NCBI GenBank assembly: GCA_026874595.1
Contig: CM049307.1
Coordinates: 58,968,870-59,032,869, forward strand
Direction of reading: 5' to 3'
DNA: 64,000 bases
Source: Sipunculus nudus
Taxonomy: Eukaryota > Annelida > Sipuncula > Golfingiida > Sipunculidae
The position numbers and the translations under genes are program-made. Positions within the stretch are counted from its first letter, which is position 1. Each line of letters opens with the position of its first letter. The notes below the pieces were generated by a model. It did no database searches. It saw only the letters and a program-made list of their open reading frames with translations, and was not told the DNA's origin. Of this stretch, positions 1 to 11,400 are shown in pieces.

Positions 1-2133
1 GGGCCTCCTTGCATGACAAGAATGAAGATTCTAGGTCCAGTTGTTACAATTTGTACCCCATTGACAGATAACCACATCTTTAAAGGTCTCAAAAATAAAA
101 AAATAAAAATGGTAAAAATTTGAAAAAAAAATAGAGGTGGCGCACCCAGTCTGCTGAAATTGATTGAACATGTCATGATCAATATGTATGCCAAAAATCA
201 TGAGCATCAGTGTTGTAGTTATTGAGATACTGGAGTTTTTGTATCAATTTTTCATTATTCTGGGGGGGTACTTTTGGAGCCATAGAACTTAATGGATATG
301 GGTAACAGAGACCTAATTTCAGGTTTCCATGGAGATTTTTCATGGGTCTCCCTGTGTGTAAAGAATGAAGATTCTAGGTCCAGTTGTTATGATATGTGCC
401 CTGTTAACAGATGTTCATATCTTAAAAGGTCTCAAAAATTGAGAAAAAAATTCATAAAAAATGGAAAAATACAGGTGGCACCACCAGTCTGCAGGACCTG
501 ATGGAACACTCCATGATCAATATGTATGCCAAAAATCATGACCATCAGTGATGTAGTTAATGAGATCTTGAAGTTTTTGTATGAAATTTTTTAATATTCT
601 AGGAAAAATCTCCTAGGAAACCAGAAATTAGGTCTCTGTTACCCATATCCTTTGAGCTATGGGGCCCCAAAGTACCCCCCAGAATAGTAAAAAATTTCAT
701 ACAAAAACTTCAATATCTCAATAACTACAACACTGATGGTAATGATTTTTGGCATACATATTGATCATGAGATGTTCCATAAGTTCCTGCAGACTGGTGG
801 CGCCACCTGTATTTTTCGATTTTTTACAATTTTTCCTCTATTTTTGAGACGTTTAAAGATGCTGTCATCTGTTAACGTGGCACAAATCGTAACCGCTGGA
901 CCTAGAATCTTCATTCTCGACACACTGAGAAACCTATTAAAAGTCTCCGTGGAAACCATAAATTAGATCTCTGTTACCCATATCCTTCGAGCTATGGGGC
1001 CCCAAAGTACCCCCCAGAAAAGTCAAAAAAATTCATACAAAAACTTCAATATCTCATTAACTATTTGACTGATGGTCATGATTTTTGGCATACGTATTGA
1101 TCATGAGATGTTCCATCACTTCCTGCAGACTGGTGGCGTCACCTGAATTTAAAAATGTGAACAGCTGTTAACAGGGCACAAATCATAAAGACTGGACCTA
1201 GAATCTTCATTCTTGACACACTGAGAGGTCCATAAAAAGTCTGCATGGAAACCTGAAATAAGGTCTCTGTTACCCATATCCTTTGAGCTATGGGGGGCTC
1301 CCAATAACCCCCCAGAATAATGGAAAATTTGATAAAAACAAACTGCAACATCTCAATAACTACAACACTGATGGTCATGATTTTTGGCATACATATTGAT
1401 CAAGAGGTGTTTCATCAGTACCTGCAGACTGGTGGTAACACCTGTATTTTTTCAAATTTTCACAATTTTTTTTTTCTCTATTTTCGAGACCTTTCAGGAT
1501 GTAGTTATCTGTCAACAGGGCACAAATCATTAAAACTGGACCTAGAATCTTCATTCTTGACACACAGTGAGACCCATGAAAAGTCTCCATGGAAACCTGA
1601 AATTAGGTCTCTGTTACCCATATTCTTTAAGCTGTATGGCTCCAAATTACCCCCCAGAATAATGGAAAATTTGATACAAAAACTGCAGTATCTCAATAAC
1701 TACCACACTGATGGTCATGATTTTCGGCATACATATTGACCATGACCTGTTCCATCAGTTTCTGCAGACTGGGTGCGCCACCTCTATTTATTTTCAAATT
1801 TTTACGATTTTTTTTCTCTTTTTTTGATACCTTTAAAGATGTGGTTATCTGTCAACAGGGTACAAATCGCAACAACTGGACCTAGAATCTTCATTCTTGT
1901 CATGCAAGAAGGCCCATGAAAAGTGCCTGTGGAAACCTAAAATTAGGTCTCTGTTACCCATATCCTTCAAGCTATAGGACTCAGAAGTATCCCTCAGAAT
2001 AATGGACAATTTGATACAAAAGCTGAAGTATCTGAACAACTAATGGGGAGATCACCATGATTCTTTGCATGGATATTGATGTTTGTAAGTGTTTTTATTA
2101 GTTTCTGCAGACTGGTGGAGCCACCTGTATTTT
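1..2133. repeat. Tandem repeat family A (about 300-340 bp units) with an orientation switch
   Basis: At least six diverged copies of one unit are visible. Landmarks per unit are GAAATTAGGTCTCTGTTACC, a short CCCCCCAGAATA stretch, CTGCAGACTGGTGGCGCCACC and CCTAGAATCTTCATTCT. Copies from about 620 to 2075 read in one direction, with landmark spacing of roughly 300-340 bp; copies from 1 to about 605 are reverse complemented, so the array has a head-to-head junction near 605-625. Open frames of 60-140 codons occur in both directions but shift between copies and match no family I know, so I do not call them genes. Diverged pieces of the same family recur at 39.7-39.9 and 40.85-41.1 kb. Confidence 0.9.
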
Positions 2134-3479
2134 TGTACCCGCCAAAACGAAGTTTTGTCGATACTATGTTTTTGACCGGGTTCCTCCGCCGTTGCCGTGT
2201 TCGTTTCCAGAGAGCTCCTCTGGGACTTGATTTTATCAGCTTTCCAAGCTCATATCTCGGGAACCGTTTGACTGATCAGGAAATAAAATTTATACTAATG
2301 TAGCCCTTGGATAGCTCTATAACATACACAAAAAATGGTGGCGCCACCTGTAACCATGTTTGCACAGTGTCCATCTGTTCATCTGCCTTTGGTTAAAATC
2401 ACTCATATCTCTGCAGTGAATTGACTAATTCACCTGAAATTTGGCATGCGTATACATCCTGGATAGCTTTCTTGATTTTATGACAGGTGGCGCCACCTAC
2501 ATTCTCATTCACGCTGATGACATCCAAGCTCATATTTCGGGAACCGTTTGACCGATCAGGCCAAAATTTTGCATGTATATAGATCTAACATAGCTCTTTA
2601 TCATACGCTAAACTGGTGGCGCCACCTGCAACCATTTTTGCACAGCGTCTGTCTGTTTGTCTGCCGTGCAATAATGTCACACATATCTCGGCAGTGGTTT
2701 GACATATCTGCCTAAAATTTTGCATTTTTATACATCCTGGATAGCTTTCTTGATTTTATGACAGGTGGCACCACCTACATTCATGTTCACGCTGATGACA
2801 TCCAAGCTCATATCTCGGGAACCGTTTGACTGATCGGGCCAAAATTTTGCATGTGTATAGATCTAACATAGCTCTTTATCATACACAAAACTGGTGGCAC
2901 CACCTGCAACCATTTATGCACAGTGTCTGTCTGTTTGTCTGCCGTGCAATAAAGTCACTCACATCTTGGCAGTGGTTTGACATATCTGCCTAAAATTTTG
3001 CAGTTTTATACATCCTGGATAGCTTTCTTGATTTTATGACAGGTGGCGCCACCTTTATTCTAGTTTATGCTGCAGACATCCAAGTTCATATCTCGGAAAC
3101 CGTTTGAATGATTGGGCCAAAATTTTGCATGTGTATAGATCTCACATAGGTCTTTATCATACACAAAACTGGAGGGGCCACCTGCAACCATTTTTGCACA
3201 TTTTGCACAGCGTCTGTTGGTCTGCCGTGGCCTAAAATCACTCATTTCTCTGTAGTGGTTTGACATAACTGCCTAAAATTTTGCATTTTTATACATACTG
3301 GATAGCTTTCTTGATTTTATGACAGGTGGCGCCACCTACATTCTAGTTAACGCTGCACACATCCATGCTAATATGCAACATACCTCACTCTGTTTCCCCT
3401 TGCCACTCAATCCATGCCTCACTTCACTAAGATTTTGGCAGATACACGTAGTCACTTGTCGGCTACCCGTATTCTAGTT
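2134..3479 (-). mobile_element. Family B TIR element, copy 1, inserted in family A
   Basis: The ends are a 14-bp inverted repeat: TGTACCCGCCAAAA at 2134-2147 and its near complement at 3433-3446. A degenerate hairpin (3447-3466) lies outside the second end. The interior is a two-part tandem array of alternating units of about 150 and 130 bp, each centred on GGTGGCGCCACC or a variant (about 2337, 2486, 2615, 2764, 2892, 3042, 3326). Family A text stops just before 2134 and resumes after about 3479, so this is a nested insertion. No coding capacity is visible, so it is non-autonomous. The architecture (short TIRs, core tandem repeats, terminal hairpin) resembles pearl/Helentron-type elements of bivalves; the class is inferred. 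Confidence 0.8.
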
Positions 3480-3510
3480 TTTAAAGTTTACACATTTTTT
3501 CTCTATTTTT

Positions 3511-3788
3511 CAGATATATAAATACAGACTAAATCTTGGCCTGTTGGTTAATCTGTTTGATGCTTCAGTTGAATGCATATCTACCATTCTGATGATAAAA
3601 TTTCCTTTTGTGAATCTCTTCCCAGTCAGCTGAGCATCATGACCCATGTCAGATATATAAATACAGACTAAATCTTGGCCTGTTGGTTAATCTGTTTGAT
3701 GCTTCAGTTGAATGGATATCTACCATTCTGATGATAAAATTTCCTTTTGTGAATCTCTTCCCAGTCAGCTGAGCATCATGACCCATGG
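3511..3788. repeat. Direct duplication, 139-bp unit x2
   Basis: A segment starting CAGATATATAAATACAGAC at 3511 is repeated almost exactly from 3650, with a period of 139 bp. Its right part, ending GCTGAGCATCATGACCCATG, recurs in diverged form at about 42090-42145. It is therefore a dispersed repeat that has duplicated here. Confidence 0.9.
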
Positions 3789-3814
3789 GTCACTTGTATT
3801 TTTTTGTATATATA

Positions 3815-4165
3815 AACAGGTGCTGTAACTCCCCATCATTATCCATCATTTGGCAATACAAATTCATCATTTGCCCCTGATTTTATGGATCTATCAGGCT
3901 TATTTTGGCAATACAAGTGCATCATTTGTCCCAGATTTTATGTACTTGTCAGGCTGATTTGGCAATACAAGTGAATCATTGGCCTCTTGATTTTGTGGAC
4001 CTATCACACTGATTTGGCAATATAAGCAAAGCATTGGCCTCTTGGTTTTATGGACTTAGCGATGTATTTGACCATAATAGTGCACCCTTGGCTGTTTGAT
4101 TATACCAATTTGGCAATACAGGTCTATCATTTACACTAATTTGGCAATGCAGTTGCAGAGGTCTC
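3815..4165. repeat. Short degenerate tandem repeat, about 60-bp unit
   Basis: TTTGGCAATACAAGT-like text recurs about every 60 bp (near 3850, 3905, 3958, 4012, 4115), interleaved with GATTTTATGGA-type segments. No reading frame persists across it. Confidence 0.7.
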
Positions 4166-5085
4166 CGATTCTTAACTTTTCACCTTGGCAAAAAAGCACA
4201 TGCTTGAAGTCATTTTAGGCAAATTCAGAAAAAAAATGATTAACTTGGGTGTAGTATGCAAGGGTCTCTGTCGCTTGTGCTGAAGGTCTCATGGGAAGTG
4301 CTACTTTCACACGTGGCCCAACTGCCATGAATGGACAATGCAAACACCTATCCAAGATTTCATATTAGCAAATATATAAGCAAATATTGCATTACAGGCT
4401 TGAAGCACTTTGCTTGGTTGAAGCTTGTCTGTAGTTGAAAGTATAAAATGATTAAATTTAATTATAAATTTTCAGGTTTGTACAAAAATGCCTAAGCCTC
4501 TTGAAATGTTCAATTTACCATCATAATTTGTCATTTTTGTTCAGGCTCTTTGAAGGTCAGCTTTCTGAAGTCCAGTTTATGCAGTATTGTCTCATGATTT
4601 GTGAGACAGAACTGCTCTGTAAACAAGCTTCTTAGCAAGGTTTGAAAAAAAAATTAGACTGGCCCAGTTGGTAAGCCTATTGTTGCTGTACAGCTACACC
4701 TATCCTAAGACGGGTACTGATCGATAATTCTTGGACAGACATGCTTACAATATATGAGCCAGCAGGTGTTTTGGGGTCTGTTATGTCATTATCAAGGCAT
4801 GGAATTGTTTTATTTTCAAATTTTAGTGGAAGACATTACTGATTTGCAGGTCTAGAAGGATGTGTTCCTGTGGTCCCCCCCCCCCCCCCCCCCACAAGCT
4901 GTGAAGCCAACAATTCAGCTAACGGATTAAATTCTATCTATGTCATCATGCAAGCAAGGAGAAACTGCCACTGATCAGACAACTTACAAAAAGGTGCAAA
5001 TTTACAAAAGTTGTGCATATATATATGTGCTGTTTGTTCCCTGTGCTATTCAGCAGTCTTTATAAAGCAATTTTGTTGATAAAAA
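4166..5085. other. No gene seen; poly-C tract
   Basis: AT-rich sequence without a supportable ORF. A run of about 16 C residues lies near 4877-4893, where the exact length is likely to be unreliable in assembly. Confidence 0.6.
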
Positions 5086-8000
5086 CTTTATTAAAAATAT
5101 GTACAAGTTGTTATTGCACAATACACATGATCTGATTTACATTTATGCAATTATTTTGTATCATAGTCACCACAGTATTTATTATTGTACGTCAACTGAC
5201 AAACTGACATGCATGTTTAATGGATATTTGTAGCAGCAGGGCTCTTTTATCAAATATAACAAAATTTCATCCAGGTGTAACTGTACTTCAAATGATTTAG
5301 AGATAGAATTAGGATAAAAAGCATATGTAAAAAGCTACATGAAAAAGCAAAATTAACCTAAGGATTAATAAATAATTACAATAATAATAAATTACCAATT
5401 GTTCAGTGAATTGGTGATATTATAATACCAAATATGCCTGGATCCCAACCCCTGTGAAAACACTGCAGGGTTTAAATTAAAGGCCAGGTCAGAAACAAAA
5501 TGGAGATCAAGGGCACAAATGCGCCCCAATAGTTTCTTCTCTCAACCTTTCAGTGTTTTTTGGAGGGTTTCAATGACAGTGATTAACGGTTGATGACCAG
5601 GGTCACTGCCAGATGTACTTGCTACTGTTCTCCACAAGGCTTTTAATGTTTTGTCCATGTTGAAGTTCCAAATGAATGCATTCCTACCACAATAGTAATA
5701 TAAATTTAAGTTTCACGAAAATTTGTCAATAAATAAACATTAACCAAAAGCACAGTTGAGTCAATATGTTCAGGAGCATTTCTATATTATTTTTGCACTT
5801 GGCCAAAGCCCAACTCCAAGATATTAAGGAAGACAAAGTTAACAATGAACAATACATTATGGCTGAATATATGTAGAGATGTTTTGTAGAAACAAGAAAC
5901 ACCAGTCTCTCTTGCACTGGCAGCTGCCTTTCTTTATTGTTATACTAGGGAAAAGAAGCATCTATGAAAATTCCCCAGGAATCTTACTGAAAGTTGTGTG
6001 CAATTGGACAAAACATACAATTTAAACCACCTGTAAACAATATTTAAGTAACAACTCTTGTGACTGGGATTGAGCCTTCAAGGCGAGGCATGACGAAATG
6101 AAAATTTATTGTATGAAGTGTAATTACAAATATTGTCCATGAAAAAATAATCATCCACACTATGTAGTCCTATATTTTATTTTGTGTTCTCTCCTCCAAA
6201 CCTGTGGGAGTCACCAGTGGGGAACAAACCTTGAACCGCAGAAACTCTAGTCTGTACACGATCAAGTTTTACAACAATTTACATGAAGGTACAGGTCTAA
6301 GGTTCCACACTGGTAACCCCCAGAATGACAAAGATTTACACTTGAAACATGATCCTATTTGATATAACAAGCTATGCAGGTCCTAGAGTCTTGGATTACT
6401 ACTACAATAACAAGCTGTACAGTTCTGGGGCATAGCCTTTTCCCCCCACTACACTTTGGGTAACAAATATAGAAAAAAAGTGCAGCTATGAATTTCAAAT
6501 TTTGTAGACTTTTTGGAATGTTCCAAGGCAAATCTTGGTTTGGTGGAGTTTTGTGAAGTAAATAAAATCAGTGTATGTGCTCTTGATGCTTGCTTGCAGC
6601 AGGTCTAGCTTGAAGGGGGTTGAGCCCTTCAAATGTTCCCCGTCATCCTCCTAACCCCAGCCCCACCCAAATTAGTTTGCTACTTTGCAACTTTTACTAG
6701 GCTGAGAGTTGAAGCAGGAAAAAAATGCACAAAAACACACAAGTAATCTGTTTGTACACAAGATATAAAAATTACCCCATGTATTAAATATCTGTAACGG
6801 TTCTTCACCAGGAACATTTATCATATTATATTTATTATAATTATTATATATAAACTCCTGTATGTATACTCCTCGCTTGCTGGCTGCAGTGTTATTTCCT
6901 AGAATACAGCTGAAGCAAGGCAGATAGCCACCGTCGTCCACATGAACGTTTATCTTTTTTACTCCGATGCATGTACCAGCATGTTCACGATTTCCTAGCG
7001 GTTTACAAAAACACTGCCAAAAACAGGAGGGGACAGCAGGATGCAAGACCTACTATGGAATCAAAAATTAATTGTAAACAGGAAAATATGACACAAACCA
7101 TGCACTATTTGAGTAAGTTGTTGCAGTCCCTGAATTGATGCCTACAGTAAAGAAACATTGTGGCAGTGGCATACCATAGGCTTAACACAGACACTTCTCC
7201 CCTCCCCCTACCCCCCTTAATTGGTTATCACCCCATCAGTTCAATGCCCTCCCTCACAGTTCCCTCGTACTGCACAATGATTGTAGTCCTTTGATCCATT
7301 TTTAACATGCCCTTGCATAGCATGATGGCTACATAGCTTGGTGGTAAGTGCTTGCTCAAGGTATTGATCTCCATCACCCTCCTTCGTCCTGCGAGGCAAG
7401 CTTTTGTGTGATTTCTTTGCACTATCCACTGTGGCTGCTCTCACCCCTACACCAGCCCTTCCCAGTCTGCCTGTGTTCTGAACCTAGTGGTAACGATCGG
7501 AGACCCTGGCATCCATTATAGCGGAGTCTCTATGTCATTGCAAAGTACATGAACACACGGATCCTAGGCTGTTTGTACAACGCAACTAGAAAATACACAA
7601 TTCATTTTACATATGAGAAGGAAAGAAAACGTACAAACAAAACAATAATTTAACTGCTATAATATAAATGTACCAGCTACACAATTGGGCGAGACCCGTT
7701 CTGGTTCCACAGTCACGAGTCTCATCTGTAGGTGTGTATGTACAGGTGAGAATGAAAGATATCACTGGTTTCACCAATATGTGGATAACATGTCGCTGCT
7801 AAGAGGAATGACACAAAACACGCACACACGGTAGTAAAGTCTTAGCGAGATGTTTGCTTTTATAGTTTTTCCTTGGCAAGTAGTTTTCCTCTACACACTG
7901 TGAATTAAAGCTCAGTGTCAATTTGCTGGGCAAAAGAGCCTCTGCGAGTCATGTTGGTCTAAAATCACAGCTCATTGAGAAGTCTAGAACACAGTTTGCA

Positions 8001-8179
8001 TTAACTAGTGGCCATGCTGTTTCAAGTTCTTCACATTAAGTCCACGGTAATAGCCAAACTGTGTCCACTCAAGAAGGTCAGGTTTTTTTTGGGATATTAC
8101 TATTTTTTAATGTATGGCTCCAACTCTTGAATTGCATACTTCCACTCCAAGAAAGCACCGAATCGTCCTCAGTTTCGTG
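5086..8179 (-). other. Probable 3'UTR of the G3BP gene
   Basis: This stretch follows the G3BP stop codon on the minus strand, contains none of the repeat families seen elsewhere and has no convincing ORF. The outermost minus-strand AATAAA (TTTATT on the plus strand) before the family A/B block lies near 5089-5095; others occur near 5170, 5930 and 6110. The 3' end is inferred from this and could be closer to the stop. A 124-codon minus-strand frame at 6672-7046 shows no domain and is probably untranslated. Confidence 0.45.
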
Positions 8180-8428
8180 TTAGCGTCGTGGTACTCCGAA
8201 TCCTCCTCTTCCTCCAGGGGGTCCTCTGTTGTCCCCACGTCCTCCTCCTGGTCCTCCACCTCTCATTCCACCCCGACCTGGGGGACCCATTCCTCCGCGC
8301 CCTGCTCCGAGTGGTCCCCCACGCCCTCCTAGCCTGGTACCGCTTCCAGGTCTCCCGCCTTCCATTCTCTGTTTCTTCTCTTCTACATTTAGTCTATGCT
8401 CACCCACATCATCCTTCAGCATTATAGG
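8180..8428 (-). CDS. G3BP: G3BP coding exon 11 (RRM end and RGG box)
   Basis: Starts [20 protein letters not shown], the end of the RRM with the LNVEEKK signature, followed by an RGG/GGRG tail ending GGFGVPRR and a TAA stop. Plus-strand frames across here (8114-8450) are proline/serine-rich shadows of the RGG codons. Confidence 0.96.
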   Translation of the reverse strand, partial: PIMLKDDVGEHRLNVEEKKQRMEGGRPGSGTRLGGRGGPLGAGRGGMGPPGRGGMRGGGPGGGRGDNRGPPGGRGGFGVPRR

Positions 8429-11400
8429 CTACAAAACAAAGTCGCACTAATCAGGTGAATACTCAGGATAATACATTATACAGTTCTTAACTGTTATGAT
8501 AAGTTTGTGTTCAAGCCACAATGGTTAATGGTATTCAATCATTCTGTTGTTGAATAAATACCTGTTTGTTACTTCACAGTGTGAGGAAAAAGCTAACAGA
8601 GAAAATACAACAAATATAAAGTGTTTTCTGAAAGATGCATCCAAAATTTTCAAAATCCAGGCTCAGCTTGAGCCAGAATTTCTGCATTTAATAAAACATT
8701 ACTGCAAATTATTCTTACTGCATTTCAAATTTACCATACACCCTAACAGTCTCTAATTTAAGATCCAAAACTTAAGTCAATATATCATAATCAAGAGTCA
8801 ACATACTACATAGATTCTATAGTATAAGACTAACTCCTAAAAGCCCACCTCTACAACTGATCCAACCATTTACCAACCTTTGACATTCAGAGATGGATGT
8901 GACAACAAATTTTAACTAGAATACGGGTAGTCGACAAGCGACTACGTGTATCCGCCAAAATCAGAGAAGGACGGGTGAAGTGAGGCATGGATTGAGTGGC
9001 AAGGGGATATAGAGTTACATATGTAAAATATTAGTATTGGATCTCTGCCACATAAACATGATTGTAGGTGGCGCCACCTGTTATTTGAACGAGAAACTAT
9101 CCAAGATATATACACATGCAAAATTTCAAGTGGAAAAGTCAAACCACTGCAGAGATATGAGTGATTTTATCCCACAGCAGACAAACAGATGGACGCTGTG
9201 CAAACATGGTTGCAGGTGGCGCCACCTTTTGTTGTGTATGTAATAAAGCTATCCCAGGGCTACATTTGTGTAAAAAATTTTTCCGGATCGGTCAAACGGT
9301 TCCCGAGATATGAGCTTGGATGTCTGCAGCGTTAACATGAATGTAGGTGGCGCCACCTGTCATAAAATCAAGGAAGCTATCTAGGATGTATACGCATGCG
9401 GAATTTTAGGTGAATTAGTCAAACCATTGCAGAGATATGAGTGATTTTAACCCCAGGCAGATGAACAAATGGACACTGTGCAAACATGGTTGCAGGTGGC
9501 GCCATCTTTTGTTGTGTATGTTATAAAGCTATCCCAGGGCTACATTTGTGTAAAAATTTTTTTCCGGATCGGTCAAACGGTTCCCGAGATTTATGGGTTT
9601 ATGTGTGGAGCGTTAACGTGAATGTAGGTGGCACAACCTGTCATAAAATCAAGAAAGCTATCTAGGATGTATATGCATGCCGATTTTTAGGTGAATTAGT
9701 CAAACCACTGCAGAGATATGAGTGATTTTAACCCAAGGCAGATGAACAAATGGACACCGTGCAAACATGGTTGCAGGTGGCGCCACCTTTTGTTGTGTAT
9801 GTTATAAAGCTATCCCAGGGCTACATTTGTGTAAAATTTTTTTCCGGATCGGTCAAACGGTTCCCGAGATATATGGGTTTATGTGTTGAGCGTTAACATG
9901 AATGTAGGTGGCGCCACCTGTCATAAAATTGAGAAAGCTATCTAGGATGTATATGCATGCCAAATTTTAGGTGAATTAGTCAAACCACTGCAGAGATATG
10001 AGTGATTTTAACCCCAGGCAGATGAACAGATGGACACTGTGCAAACATGGTTGCAGGTGGCGCCACCTTTTGTTGTGTATGTTATAAAGCTATTCCAGGG
10101 CTACATTTGTTTAAAAAAAATTTCCGGATCGGTCAAACGGTTCCCGAGATATACGGGTTTATGTGTGTAAACAGACGCACAAACGGACGCTGGGCAGAGA
10201 CGAAAGGTCAGAGGTCAAGGTCACTTGGTTAGGCACCAGTTCACATGTGACCCGATAATTTGTGTAAGTTTCGGAAAAATCTGTCCAGTAGTCTCAGAGG
10301 AGTTCTCCGGAAACGAACGCGGCGGCGGCGGAACCCGGTCAAAAACATAGTATCCGCAAAACTTCGTTTTGGCGGATACAATTACAATACACAATAGCTT
10401 CATAAATGAATTACCCTGACGAATGCTATCATAGCCATATTGTCACCCCAGTCTGAATGAAGAGGAAAAGTTACATTAGTGAACTGTTAATTTGGCTCAG
10501 TTTGAGTACAATGGAACTCTTCTCAGCATGGTATATAAGAGAGGGCAAGTTCCTATCATCACAGCCAATGTCAAACAAATGTGCATGTCAACACTCATTT
10601 CCCAGGGACAAGGTAAAAGCAGCAGATAAAAAGCGTACCTTCTTTTCATTGAGAATTTTTTGAACTGGTTCTTTACTGTCGAACACCACAAAACCAAAAT
10701 TCTGAAAAATAAAAGACAAGCAATATTAAAACAAATCTCCTACAAAAGCAAAACAATGACCAGACAAATATTTTCAACTTATTCAATCCATCAAATTCCT
10801 TAATAGAAATGTGAATCACATTACCTAAAAGTTTATCTCAACCCATCATGTTCAGAAACCAGTATATAAACTGAACATTCACTATGTATAAACTCAACAT
10901 TTGCAGTTTAACCTCTTCATCTTAAACTGTAAATCCTACTTTCTAAGTTATGATGTATATATCCACTGCAGGGAGTCATTGAAGAAATTAAGCAAATATT
11001 CATTTCGACATTCATAAGTAAACTGTAAATTTGGCTCAGTTTGAGTACAATGGAACTCTTATCAGCATGGTATATAAGAGAGGGCAAGTTCCTATCATCA
11101 CAACCAATTTCAAACAAATGTGCGTGTCAATACTCATTTCTGATCTTCAAGCAAACAAGACTTTGCAGTTATTTAAATTCTATTATTCCTTCAATATACT
11201 ATCTCTGTAAATCAATCTTCATTTCATGGCATGTTGAGACTTACGAAGGGTCATTAATCAAGATCATATCAATTACAAAAAAGTTATGGGTCATTTATTT
11301 GTACAATATTTGTAGTCATTTTATTAACTAATGTGAAGTATTTTGAAATTTCAACGAAGGATAAATGTTCACAAAAAATTCTTAACATTTATCAAGTTAT

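Noticed and set aside
292-2039. ORFs of 60-140 codons on both strands with similar peptides (GNRDLISGFHGDFSW and the like)
   Set aside because: They are translations of family A repeat units. Frames break between units, so similarity reflects DNA repetition, not a protein family.
6672-7046. 124-codon minus-strand ORF
   Set aside because: No domain, AT-rich end, within the likely G3BP 3'UTR.
8114-8450. Three overlapping plus-strand Pro/Ser-rich ORFs
   Set aside because: They are antisense shadows of the Gly/Arg codons of the G3BP RGG exon, which has matching splice site, frame and homology.
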